From the IMG/VR virus record IMGVR_UViG_3300010401_000003, positions 1 to 64,000 of that record: DNA of 64,000 nt. One strand, written 5' to 3'. The translations under genes were made by a program, and so were the position numbers. How positions within the stretch are numbered: the stretch's first letter is position 1; every line of letters starts with the position of its first letter. This DNA comes from a virus. The notes beneath the pieces were generated by a model that did not search any database, had not been told where the DNA came from, and saw only the letters and a program-made list of their open reading frames with translations. Of this stretch, positions 37,612 to 45,680 are shown in pieces.

Positions 37612-38300
37612 GCTGCACGACTCACCACTTTCGTTAGCACGTAGATCGCGCCCGCCACCAAGGCCACCAATCCGATCGCTGCGCCCGCACTGGCCCCCTG
37701 GGCAACACCGCCAGATCCGCCGCCACTCGGCATCGGCTCGTTCCGCGCTTTGGTGATCGCCTGGAGGTTCTTGGTCATGGCGGCAATGTGTTTGCTCAGC
37801 GCGAGCTCGAAGTAGTGCGACTCGCGGAGCGTCTTCGAGAAATTCGCGATGTCGCCCATGTTGGCCGCCGCGAGCACCTTCGGACGCTGCTTGTAGAGTA
37901 CCTGGATGAAGTGCGTGAATCCCTCATCGGGCGAAGCGTACTTGCGAAAGCATGCCTGGTAGGCTGTGCTTCCATGCTCGGGACCGCGATGGTCGGTGGC
38001 CTCGAAGCAGCTGCTCGAGCAGGGCGGCAGACCGCACTGCACCGCGCCCATGTTCCAGGTGTTGCAAGTGGTCGTGCCAGCGGGGATGTTTTTGTAGCAG
38101 GCTTGTCCGTAGTAGGACTCGCCGCGCGAAACGGCTTGCGCGAATTGGGCCTCTAGTAACGTCGGCGTTCGGCCGAAAACGACCTTGAACGCGTTTTCGA
38201 TGAAGGTGCGGGCGGAAACGTCGCTTATTTGTGCCGCACCGAGGCCGACTTGGCGCGCGCCAAGCACTCTCACTTCACCGAGCCAAAGAAGCTTCGACAT
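37608..38300 (-). CDS. Trp-tag, membrane-anchored peptidoglycan hydrolase
   Basis: This 230-residue protein starts MSKLLWLGEVRVLG. The middle is a paralogue of the hydrolase at 35969-36742 with AVSRGESYYGQACY (Glu in GES as candidate acid), NMGAVQCG and YQACFRKYASPDEGF; several Cys pairs suggest disulfides. A Gly-rich linker leads to a C-terminal helix (GAAIGLVALVAGAIYVLTKVV). Being tethered, unlike its paralogue, it is more likely a virion-borne entry enzyme. Confidence 0.65.
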   Translation of the reverse strand: MSKLLWLGEVRVLGARQVGLGAAQISDVSARTFIENAFKVVFGRTPTLLEAQFAQAVSRGESYYGQACYKNIPAGTTTCNTWNMGAVQCGLPPCSSSCFEATDHRGPEHGSTAYQACFRKYASPDEGFTHFIQVLYKQRPKVLAAANMGDIANFSKTLRESHYFELALSKHIAAMTKNLQAITKARNEPMPSGGGSGGVAQGASAGAAIGLVALVAGAIYVLTKVVSRAA

Positions 38301-39949
38301 TAGCGCCGACGCTTTCTGCCGCGGGCTCGTCGCTTGTGCGCGCGTTGGGCGGAGCGCTGCACTTTCGGCGAGCGATAGCCCAGTCGCACTACGCGCTCAT
38401 GGGGCGCTGGACCTTGCGGCAAATCGCGGATTCCTGCCTCGGTCGGTCCGCGCCGCAGTCGCCGCGACACCATTGTGGCTGCCGCATCTTGAGAAGGCGC
38501 TCCGCTGACTCGATAAACGGTTCCGTCATGGTTGTCATAGACGTAATACACGCCAGGCGGCGTCTGTGGAGATTCGGCTTCGTCCAGTGGCGTCTTCTTG
38601 AACCAACCGGACCAGAAGGCGTTCTCGTTGCTCGGATTCGAACGTGCCGCTGGCCGCTTCGGCGTGGCCGCTGTAGCACCGCTACTTCCGCCACCGAATA
38701 TCGCCGCGCCGAGACCGAGGAGCGCGAGCGCCCCGACCGCAATCAGGATGCCAGTGTTTCCGCCACTTTCCGAGCTCGAAGGCGTTCCCCCGCCCGGGAT
38801 CGGAGTCGGAGGGATCGGCAGGGGCGTCACGACGCAGAGCTTGCTCACCGGATCCCAATGGAAGCCGGGATCGCACTGCGTGACGTCGCTCGGATTTCCC
38901 GGAACGGGAGTCGGCACGCGCGGAAGCGGCACTTGCGGAGTCGGCGCCGACGGAACCGGAGCGGATGGCGCCGGCGCGCTCGGAAATCCGGGGTTCGGGA
39001 GCTGTCCGGGGACGATCGTGATGCCCTTGGCCTGCGCCCAGACTTTCAACGAGTAAAGGCCCTGGGTCGTCAGGTCTTGCCACGCGATTTCGTTTTTCGT
39101 GGTGGGATTCGGGAGCGGTGGCGCCCATCCGGATTTGTTCCACCAGTTGTAAAAGTTCGCGAGGGTCCAGCCGTCGCGATCGCCCCAGACGAGCGAAATG
39201 TCGGCCGGCTGAAGACCATAGCTGCCGATCGAATTGTTTCCGTCGGTTCCGTTCCATGCGGCGAGAATCGCCTTGGCCATCGCGACGTCGGCGTCGGGAA
39301 GAGCGCCGAGATCGCCGGGACCTTGGATGGTCACGGGAGGCCGATAGCGCGAGGTCGATGGAAAGATCGGAGCGATCGTTGTGAGAGGCTGGCGATATCC
39401 CGGGGGAGTTGGCATCGGTGCCGGGAGAGTGGGCAGGTAGGGAGGAATGCACCCGAAGCTGCCGTCGTCATGGACGATCTTCGAGTAGCCCGGAGGGCAC
39501 GTGGTTTTGATTTGGGTGCCGGTGCTCAGAACTTCGTTGAGACTCTTCGAGACAGGGTCATAGCAATAGTAGTTAGCATTCCCACTGCCGGCGCTTTTGC
39601 TGAAATCGAAGGGTTCGAAGTTGGCGCCTTTCGGCACGAATTCGAGCGCGCACACCTTGAGCGGCTTCGATGTTTTCTTGGACCATTGCTCATAGAGCGC
39701 GCGCATGCGCTGTACGGCGACCCAGCGCAAAACCGTGTTGAAGGTGATTCCGCTCTGAAGTGGGAAATCTTCATGCACATAGTCATCGCCACCCGGGAGC
39801 GGGAAGACGGGGAATGGAGCCGCTGCGTTGAAAACGTAAATCTTCCACGCACCGCTCGTGTTCCACCACTGCCACTCGGCTGGCGTCATGCCGAGCTGCC
39901 CCGGCGCGCCGAGCACTTGGACCTTTTCTTCTAGCCATCGCATCGACAT
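38300..39949 (-). CDS. 549-residue Trp-tag protein with TDGNN/NWW domain
   Basis: It starts MSMRWLEEKVQVLG. An N-terminal domain (EWQWWNTSGAWKIYVFNAAAPFPVFP...) is followed by a Cys-pair module (CPPGYSKIVHDDGSFGC), then a domain (about 240-340: DVAMAKAILAAWNGTDGNNSIGSYGLQPADIS...RDGWTLANFYNWW) shared with the next gene. After it come a Pro-rich stretch, QCDPGFHWDPVSKLC, a membrane helix (TGILIAVGALALLGLGAAIF) and a long basic C-terminal domain (ends KRRARGRKRRR). The basic tail beyond the helix could contact nucleic acid inside a particle. Confidence 0.6.
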   Translation of the reverse strand: MSMRWLEEKVQVLGAPGQLGMTPAEWQWWNTSGAWKIYVFNAAAPFPVFPLPGGDDYVHEDFPLQSGITFNTVLRWVAVQRMRALYEQWSKKTSKPLKVCALEFVPKGANFEPFDFSKSAGSGNANYYCYDPVSKSLNEVLSTGTQIKTTCPPGYSKIVHDDGSFGCIPPYLPTLPAPMPTPPGYRQPLTTIAPIFPSTSRYRPPVTIQGPGDLGALPDADVAMAKAILAAWNGTDGNNSIGSYGLQPADISLVWGDRDGWTLANFYNWWNKSGWAPPLPNPTTKNEIAWQDLTTQGLYSLKVWAQAKGITIVPGQLPNPGFPSAPAPSAPVPSAPTPQVPLPRVPTPVPGNPSDVTQCDPGFHWDPVSKLCVVTPLPIPPTPIPGGGTPSSSESGGNTGILIAVGALALLGLGAAIFGGGSSGATAATPKRPAARSNPSNENAFWSGWFKKTPLDEAESPQTPPGVYYVYDNHDGTVYRVSGAPSQDAAATMVSRRLRRGPTEAGIRDLPQGPAPHERVVRLGYRSPKVQRSAQRAHKRRARGRKRRR

Positions 39950-39955
39950 GGAACA

Positions 39956-40576
39956 TCACCTCAAGAGCAGGGCAGCAAGACCGAGCACCGCGCCGACGAT
40001 CGCAAGGACGCCCACCGCCCCAATGCCCTCCGAGCTCGGCGCTGACGTGATCGGCGCGGGCGGCGCCGGTAGGGGCGTCTGATTCGTCGGAACCGGAACC
40101 GGGATCGGTACGGGCACCGGAACTGGTTGAGGTTGCGTGCGCGGACCGCAGGCCGCGAGACAGGTCGCGAGATTCGCGAGATCGCCCGCGTACTTCTGTT
40201 GACACGCAAGCGCGCAGTTGACGGATGGCGCCGGAACTTGGCCGGGATTGATGACGCCCTTTTCCACGCCCCATTGCAGAAGCGCCTGGAGATGCTCGGG
40301 CTTCAGATCGATCCAGGTGTACGAGCCGGGCGCGGGGAAGACCGCGGGCTGCTTGTTGTTGGCCTTCCACCAATTGGCGAAGCAGGCGAGCGCGTTTCCA
40401 TCGCGCGTTTTCCACGTGGTCGGATCGACGTCGTCCGGCTCGAGGCCGTAGCCGGTGACGCAATTGTTGCCGTCGGTTGCCACGAACGAAGCGAGCAACG
40501 CCTTGGCTTGCGCGTTCGAGGGCGCGTCGAGAGCACCCAAGAAGTCGACTTTCTTTTCTAGCCAGCGCATGCCCAT
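39956..40576 (-). CDS. Trp-tag protein with TDGNN/NWW domain, CX3C pair and C-terminal helix
   Basis: This 206-residue protein starts MGMRWLEKKVDFLG, very close to the previous entry. The shared domain reads ALLASFVATDGNNCVTGYGLEP...RDGNALACFANWW. CALACQQKY...CLAACGP forms a twin CX3C motif. A Pro-rich spacer and GIGAVGVLAIVGAVLGLAALLLR end the chain. Probably a virion membrane protein; it may be a shortened duplicate of its 549-residue neighbour. Confidence 0.6.
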   Translation of the reverse strand: MGMRWLEKKVDFLGALDAPSNAQAKALLASFVATDGNNCVTGYGLEPDDVDPTTWKTRDGNALACFANWWKANNKQPAVFPAPGSYTWIDLKPEHLQALLQWGVEKGVINPGQVPAPSVNCALACQQKYAGDLANLATCLAACGPRTQPQPVPVPVPIPVPVPTNQTPLPAPPAPITSAPSSEGIGAVGVLAIVGAVLGLAALLLR

Positions 40577-40579
40577 GAC

Positions 40580-41158
40580 TCACCTCGAGAGAAAGAATGC
40601 CGCGAGGCCGATCACGATACCCGCGATCGCGAGCGCCACGCCGGTGCCGCCGCCGGACGCCGCGGGCGTCGTAGAGCTCGCGGGCGGCGTCGTCGTGCCA
40701 CCACCGCCGCCAGATCCGGGACGGGGGATTTTCTTACCGCCGGGCGTGCCTTGCGTCGTGGGACCGAAGCCGCACTTCTGGCCGCACTGAATCGCGGCGG
40801 CTTTGAGCGCCGCTTCGTCGGTGCCTACCGCTTCTTGCTGGAAGGCGTCCATACATGCGTTGAAGCACGGGCTCACCTTTGCGCCGACCTTCTGCATTTG
40901 CTCGTGGTCGACCAAGATCCCCGCGCCGCACGCTTCGGTCATGCACTGGTTCACGCACGGCCAAATCAGAAGTCCGCCCCAGCCGCCGATGCCGATCGCG
41001 GTGCAGATCGCGTAGCAGGCGTCCTGGTTATAGAGGTTTGCCTGGCACGCGGAAGTGGTCGGCTCGGTGAAAAGTCCGACGCCAACAGGCGCAGCAAGGC
41101 GGCCGTTCCAGCGAACTGAGGAACGCGGGCCGACCTGGCCGCGCCAAGCTACGATCAC
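40580..41158 (-). CDS. Trp-tag protein with multiple CX3C motifs
   Basis: This 192-residue protein starts at GTG 41158 (GTGA overlap) with MIVAWRGQVG. It has CYAIC, CVNQCMTEAC, CFNACMDAF and CGQKCGFG, i.e. repeated CX3C pairs spaced by helices, then a Gly/Thr/Pro linker and a C-terminal helix (GVALAIAGIVIGLAAFFLSR). Helical hairpins stapled by CX3C disulfides are a known build (small Tim-type); here it suggests an extracytoplasmic or virion-exposed domain. Confidence 0.6.
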   Translation of the reverse strand: MIVAWRGQVGPRSSVRWNGRLAAPVGVGLFTEPTTSACQANLYNQDACYAICTAIGIGGWGGLLIWPCVNQCMTEACGAGILVDHEQMQKVGAKVSPCFNACMDAFQQEAVGTDEAALKAAAIQCGQKCGFGPTTQGTPGGKKIPRPGSGGGGGTTTPPASSTTPAASGGGTGVALAIAGIVIGLAAFFLSR

Positions 41159-41526
41159 GGGTTTGCTCTCATGTGCCCGCGTCCGCCCGCGAACATGATC
41201 GCCGCGGCGACCGCGAGCGCTCCGCCGAGCAACCACACGATCACAGGGACGCCCGCCGTCGCCGACGAGCTCGCGGGCGCGGGGGCCGGCGCGGGAGTCG
41301 GGGTCGGCGTCGGCGCGGGGACCGGAATGCCGGCGTTGATGACTTCGCCGATTTTAGCGGGGAGCTCCGCCGGGGTGAGGCCGCACGCCTTGAGGCACGG
41401 CTCGATGCACGTGAGGAACGGGCGAGCGTTGGCGCACGATTGCGCGCAAAGCGCCTCGCAGTTCGAGAGGGCGCCGAGGCGCCCGTTCGGGCGGAGGGCG
41501 ACTTGTCCTGACCAGGATTGGATCAC
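41155..41526 (-). CDS. Trp-tag protein with twin CX3C domain
   Basis: This 123-residue protein starts MIQSWSGQVALRPNGRLG. The domain CEALCAQSCANARPFLTCIEPCLKACG has a twin CX3C pattern, then a Pro/Ala/Thr linker (PVPAPTPTPTPAPAPAPA) and a membrane helix (VIVWLLGGALAVAAAIMFAG) with a basic end. A compact version of the 192-residue neighbour. Confidence 0.6.
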   Translation of the reverse strand: MIQSWSGQVALRPNGRLGALSNCEALCAQSCANARPFLTCIEPCLKACGLTPAELPAKIGEVINAGIPVPAPTPTPTPAPAPAPASSSATAGVPVIVWLLGGALAVAAAIMFAGGRGHMRANP

Positions 41527-42734
41527 GCTGCCGCCCTTCTACGCTTCGGGGCCGAGCGCCGACGCTTTTGCGAACGAGCTCGCGCCGCGCGCGCGGGCTG
41601 CTTCGGGAGGTTCGGGGCACGCATGCCCAAGAAGATCGCGCCGATGGCCGCGCCGATGCCGAGTAGCCAACCCCATCCGGAGCCGCCACCGATCCCGGCG
41701 GTGGTTGCCGTGGATTCGCAAGATCCGTCAGCTGCGCGCTTGTAACCCGTCGGGCACTTGTCGACGCACGATCCGGACACGCACTCCTTGGTCGGATCGG
41801 TGCACGGCGTTGCGGGCGTGCACTCCGGAGCGGGCGGCGGAGGAGCACCACCGCCGCTTCCCGCTGCGGCTTCGCACTCGTTCAGTTGCTGTTGGATTTG
41901 GTTGACCTGCGCTTGCGCTGCGTTTCGCGCTGACACTTGTCCGGCATATTGCGCGTCGAGAGCTTGGCCGGTGGCCGTGTCTCCGTTTTGATACGCCGCG
42001 ATGCGCGCGGCATCGAGGTCGACGATGTAGCTCTTGATTCCCGCCAGTTTTGCCTTAGCGGCCTGCAACTGAGCATTTAGCGCGTCGCACGCTTCGTTTT
42101 GCCCGAGCCGCCCCTCGCCCGGACCGAACAAGAACGGAACCGGCGGGCGCGTGATGCGCGTCTGAAATTGCGTGGTCGTGACGGTCGTTCCGCCGAACGG
42201 CTGAGTCCCGAACGGGCTCAGCGGGATGCTTCGCCGAAAGAACGACGTGAACGGGAACGGATAGACGAACGGGATCGGATTGGGCGGAGGCGGCTGGTAG
42301 TTTCCGATCGTCGTCTTGACGCCGTCGTAGGTGCAGTACGAGACCGGCTGCATCAGGATGTTGGTCTTGGTGTACGAGCCGCACACGGCCTTGTATTTCC
42401 AGACCGGAGTGGCGCCCGGTGGAATGCCGCCCGGCTGCCACGAGTTGAACGCCTGCGTGATGCCCGCGTAGCCCTGCGCGTGCGTTCGCAGATGCGGCCC
42501 GCTGGTGCCGACGAGCTGGCCGTTGTTGTAAAAGTAGTAGGTCCAGTACTCGAGCTCGTAAGGCGCACCGACGCCTTCCTTCGGTCCGAGCAACTGCTGA
42601 GGCCCGCCGGCTCCGCCGCGATCGTGCAAGAACACCGGCCGGAGATTCGGCGGCATCACCGCGCTGCCGAAGTACGCTCGCGCGCTCGGTCCGGTTTGCG
42701 TCTTCACCGGGTCAATCCATTTCACGAGCGCCAT
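41523..42734 (-). CDS. 403-residue Trp-tag protein with coiled coil, Cys module and membrane helix
   Basis: It starts MALVKWIDPVKTQTG (TGATG overlap with the upstream gene; an open frame further upstream is not used). Order: aromatic N-terminal domain (YELEYWTYYFYNNGQLVG), beta region (FVYPFPFTSFFRRSIPL), coiled coil (CDALNAQLQAAKAKLAGIKSYIVDLDAARIAAY...QAQVNQIQQQLNEC), a Cys-rich module (CTPATPCTDPTKECVSGSCVDKC), a helix (IGGGSGWGWLLGIGAAIGAIFLGM) and a basic tail (KRRRSAPKRRRAAA). The basic end lies on the far side of the helix from the Cys module. Confidence 0.6.
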   Translation of the reverse strand: MALVKWIDPVKTQTGPSARAYFGSAVMPPNLRPVFLHDRGGAGGPQQLLGPKEGVGAPYELEYWTYYFYNNGQLVGTSGPHLRTHAQGYAGITQAFNSWQPGGIPPGATPVWKYKAVCGSYTKTNILMQPVSYCTYDGVKTTIGNYQPPPPNPIPFVYPFPFTSFFRRSIPLSPFGTQPFGGTTVTTTQFQTRITRPPVPFLFGPGEGRLGQNEACDALNAQLQAAKAKLAGIKSYIVDLDAARIAAYQNGDTATGQALDAQYAGQVSARNAAQAQVNQIQQQLNECEAAAGSGGGAPPPPAPECTPATPCTDPTKECVSGSCVDKCPTGYKRAADGSCESTATTAGIGGGSGWGWLLGIGAAIGAIFLGMRAPNLPKQPARAARARSQKRRRSAPKRRRAAA

Positions 42735-43624
42735 CAGCGTGGTCCTTTCGGTAAATCTTCGCAGCACGGGAAAAGCTCGACGGCCAAGCCGCCCGCGACT
42801 CGTCCGTAAACGACCGGCAAGGGTGAATCGAGCTCCTCGAAGGCAGAGACGAACTGATCCTCGGGGCGACCGACGCCCGCAGGGATGTTGAGGCCACAAC
42901 GGCTGACCGGATTGGTCTGATGCACCGAGGCGTAGAAGGTCACTCGCCCAGGGCCGAGCACCGGGATCGAGAGCTCGCGCGCCGTCGGGTCGAGATAGCG
43001 CATGTCGCGCCACGTCCCGAGCAGGTCGACGTCAGCGCCAGGCGGGATGCCGGCGCCGGGGGGCTTGTACGGCAGGAACGGCGGCACATAGAGCAACGCC
43101 GCATCCTGGCCGCTCATCGAAGGGCTCGCGCCGTCCGGTTGCGCGGGATCGTTGACCGACTCGGGGGAGAAGCGGTGGGGCTCGTAGCGCAAATGCCAGG
43201 AGATGTTTCCGTCCTGGAAGTGCCAGCCGGGGGAAGTGATCTCGAGCTCGACCGGGACCGGTCCGCACTCGGTGCTGCGCGATTGAGGCACGGTGCGAAT
43301 CGTCGCGTACTGCCAAATGCCGCGGATCACGATCGCGCGCTTCTTGTCGATTTCGACTTGAAGCAACCGAATCAAGTAGCGCTCAGCTTGCGATCGCGTC
43401 GCGTTGTCGGGCACGCGCACGCCAAGCGCGCTCGTGTCTCCCAGCCACGGCGTCGAACCGATGCCGAGCAAGTCGGGATCGAACGACTGCGTGAAGAGCT
43501 CGATCACCGCGCGGCAGTCCCAACGCGGATCGGCGCTCCCCAAAAACGAGGGATGGCCCACGACGCCCGCGCGCTTGGCGCGCTCGGCAGAGAGAGAGAT
43601 TACGGATTTGGCGTTTGCCGACAC
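42734..43624 (-). CDS. Probable structural protein of the capsid module
   Basis: This 296-residue, beta-rich protein (RAIVIRGIWQYATIRTV, VPVELEITSPGWHFQDGNISWHLRY, LSIPVLGPGRVTFYASVHQTNPV) has no membrane helix or Trp-tag. With the two genes upstream it forms the only run of non-anchored, beta-rich proteins in the block, so a minor capsid or vertex role is plausible. No family recognised. Confidence 0.5.
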   Translation of the reverse strand: MSANAKSVISLSAERAKRAGVVGHPSFLGSADPRWDCRAVIELFTQSFDPDLLGIGSTPWLGDTSALGVRVPDNATRSQAERYLIRLLQVEIDKKRAIVIRGIWQYATIRTVPQSRSTECGPVPVELEITSPGWHFQDGNISWHLRYEPHRFSPESVNDPAQPDGASPSMSGQDAALLYVPPFLPYKPPGAGIPPGADVDLLGTWRDMRYLDPTARELSIPVLGPGRVTFYASVHQTNPVSRCGLNIPAGVGRPEDQFVSAFEELDSPLPVVYGRVAGGLAVELFPCCEDLPKGPR

Positions 43625-43638
43625 GGGCTATTCCCCTT

Positions 43639-44352
43639 TCAGGGGCAGCCCGGCCCCAAATCCCTCGGAGCGAAAACGCCCTCTGCCTGGAGCTCGTCGA
43701 TGATCTGCGTGAAGTCGCAGCCGTTGTAGAGACCGGTCGGAAGCCGCGTCCCGTGAAAGGTGATAATCGCCTCGGTCGGTACTTCGTCGGCTTGAAGAGT
43801 GCGGAGGTTCGTGAAGAGGGCGTCGAAGGTGGCTGAGCACTTCAAGACCAGGCCGGCGGGGCAGACGCACTCGAAGACCGCTTCGATGTTCTCGAGGGGG
43901 GTCGGCTCGGTGTTGATCAGGTAGTTGCAGAACGAGTGGATGATGAGCGAGTTCAGGTCGATGTTGGGGTTCAGGCGATTGAAGTAATCGGACTGAGCCT
44001 TCCAGATCGATCCTGCCGCGAAGTTCGGGCGGCGCACCGTGTAGGTGACGCGCCGGATCCAAATGTCGCTTTCGACCGTGCCGAGCATCTGACCCAGCAC
44101 GGGCTTGTCCGCCGTGGTCGCATCCCAACGCGCTTTCACGCTGAGCATCACCCAGCCGTTGGTCTCGGTCACCAGCCAGCCGTCGCCAGCCATGCGGTAG
44201 CCGAGACCCTTTTTCGCGGCCTGCAAGAGCGTGTGCGCCAGCCGTGGCTCTTGGAGGGCGATCCCTCCGAGCCATTGCGGCGCCGCCGCTCGGCGCGCCC
44301 GGGCGAGCGCGGCCGAAACCTCGTCGCCCGGAGCTGTGTTGGGTGCGTTCAC
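43639..44352 (-). CDS. Probable structural protein of the capsid module
   Basis: This 237-residue protein has a helical N-terminus (SAALARARRAAAPQWLGG) and a beta-rich body (WLVTETNGWVMLSVKARWDATT, SDIWIRRVTYTVRRPNFAAGSIW, AVFECVCPAGLVLKC, EAIITFHGTRLP). It lies 41 bp downstream of the candidate major capsid gene. Possibly a penton or minor capsid protein; inferred from position only. Confidence 0.5.
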   Translation of the reverse strand: MNAPNTAPGDEVSAALARARRAAAPQWLGGIALQEPRLAHTLLQAAKKGLGYRMAGDGWLVTETNGWVMLSVKARWDATTADKPVLGQMLGTVESDIWIRRVTYTVRRPNFAAGSIWKAQSDYFNRLNPNIDLNSLIIHSFCNYLINTEPTPLENIEAVFECVCPAGLVLKCSATFDALFTNLRTLQADEVPTEAIITFHGTRLPTGLYNGCDFTQIIDELQAEGVFAPRDLGPGCP

Positions 44353-44393
44353 TGGAGTGTGGCCTTGCCGATGACCTTACTTACCCGACGACC

Positions 44394-45578
44394 TTACTTC
44401 GCCGAGGCGAGGAGGTTGTCGAATTGCTTCTTGACGTCTTCCGGCAGGCCGTTCAGGGCGCCGCGGTTCGCGATGAGCTTGCTCGTCAGGTACGAGCCGA
44501 TGCCCACCTGCTGGTAGAGCATTTCGAGCGCGCTTCCCGAGGTCACTCCCGCGAGGTACTCCACGCAAGCCGCCGGCACGAGGTCGTAGCCCGCGAGGAC
44601 CGCGCCGATCGTGAAACAGCCACCCGGCACCGTGTAGATCCCGGCGTTGCCCGAGCCGCACTCGAGCGTGTCCGTGAACTGGCTGCTCGGCAGAGTCGGA
44701 GTGGCGCAGTCGAGGACCGCGTCGCGCCGCATCGCCGGGAAGAAGCAGCAATCACCCTCGACGCGCGTGAAACGGACGTCGATGGTCATGCCGGGCAACC
44801 AAAGGATCGGGAACGGCAGCGGATAGCAGCGGTTCGAGATGCCCTTGGTGTGCTGGCTTCCCCACATCGCTTCCGCAGTCGGCGCGGGCATGCACTCGCT
44901 ACCAGCGGCGGTGTTCTGGGGGATGAATTGCTTGTTGCAACCCTTGGCCACGAGCACGTCGTTGACGTCGCGATTGAACGGAGTCGTCGAGATGAGCGAG
45001 GTGCCGCTCCCGACGAATTCCATGGTCGCTCCGACGAGACCCATGACGTGGGCCGCTTCCTCGAAAATCTGGAAATGCCGTCCGATGAACATCGAGACGC
45101 GGTACGCCTGGAAGAACTTCTCGATGATGTTCCAGGTCGGGTAACCCCATGCGAGCACCGCGTTGTGCTCGTCGAGCGCGCCGGTGCATCCGGTCACGCA
45201 AGGGGTCGGTCCGCCCGAGGCGACCACGTTCTTCATGACGCCCGTGAGCGCGAAGCCCTGGCCCTCTGCGGTCGCCAAGATGCCGAAGCCCATCATGAGG
45301 AACGGAGTCTCGACGGTCGTCCCGCGCGAGAGATTGGTCTGGCGACCCGGGCACGCTTGCGGCTGGTCGAGCGTGAAGAGTCGGATTTCCCCGGGGAATG
45401 CCGCGTCGAATTCCTCGGGCGTCATCGGCAGTTGGTACTGCGCGATGTCGTAGAGGCGAGCGGTCAAGCGCGAGAGCGGGCTCTTGCCGGCCGTGATCTG
45501 GCCGAGGATGCCGCCCTTGTGGGTCGGCTCGATCTGCGAAAACTGCTTGTGGTCTGCCTTGATAACTTCGGTCGCCAT
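44394..45578 (-). CDS. Candidate major capsid protein
   Basis: This 394-residue protein has no membrane helix, Trp-tag or low complexity. Alternating strand-like segments (PTPCVTGCTG, RVSMFIGRHFQIF, GATMEFVGSGTSLIS, YPLPFPILWLPGMTIDVRFTRVEG, GIYTVPGGCFTIGAVLAG) and length near 390 suit a double jelly-roll capsid protein; the 'LPFPI-L-PGM-IDVRF' strand is reminiscent of such proteins. It has its own 102-bp upstream gap, the longest in this stretch, and neighbours that look structural. GQITAGKS near residues 26-33 mimics a Walker A but lacks the flanking strand and a Walker B. Assignment rests on context and pattern, not proven homology. Confidence 0.45.
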   Translation of the reverse strand: MATEVIKADHKQFSQIEPTHKGGILGQITAGKSPLSRLTARLYDIAQYQLPMTPEEFDAAFPGEIRLFTLDQPQACPGRQTNLSRGTTVETPFLMMGFGILATAEGQGFALTGVMKNVVASGGPTPCVTGCTGALDEHNAVLAWGYPTWNIIEKFFQAYRVSMFIGRHFQIFEEAAHVMGLVGATMEFVGSGTSLISTTPFNRDVNDVLVAKGCNKQFIPQNTAAGSECMPAPTAEAMWGSQHTKGISNRCYPLPFPILWLPGMTIDVRFTRVEGDCCFFPAMRRDAVLDCATPTLPSSQFTDTLECGSGNAGIYTVPGGCFTIGAVLAGYDLVPAACVEYLAGVTSGSALEMLYQQVGIGSYLTSKLIANRGALNGLPEDVKKQFDNLLASAK

Positions 45579-45680
45579 TTTCTTTATCGATCCTTTTTCA
45601 GCGGGGCCGGCCGGTGTACGTGCGCGGGCGACCCCGATGAATAAACGTGTTGGAGCAAACTTTTTGGTGAATTTTCGCGA
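45579..45680 (-). promoter_or_regulatory. 102-bp gap upstream of the candidate capsid gene
   Basis: This is the largest gap in the leftward run 33-54 kb. On the minus strand an AT-rich start is followed by a GC-rich CGCCCGCGCACGTACACC part and then AAGGATCGATAAAGAAA before the ATG. It is a sensible place for a separate strong promoter, but no clear -35/-10 pair is visible. Confidence 0.3.

Noticed and set aside
44394-45578. A P-loop ATPase, from GQITAGKS matching GxxxxGKS
   Set aside because: No hydrophobic beta strand precedes it, no Walker B follows, and the rest of the protein is beta-rich without an ATPase core.
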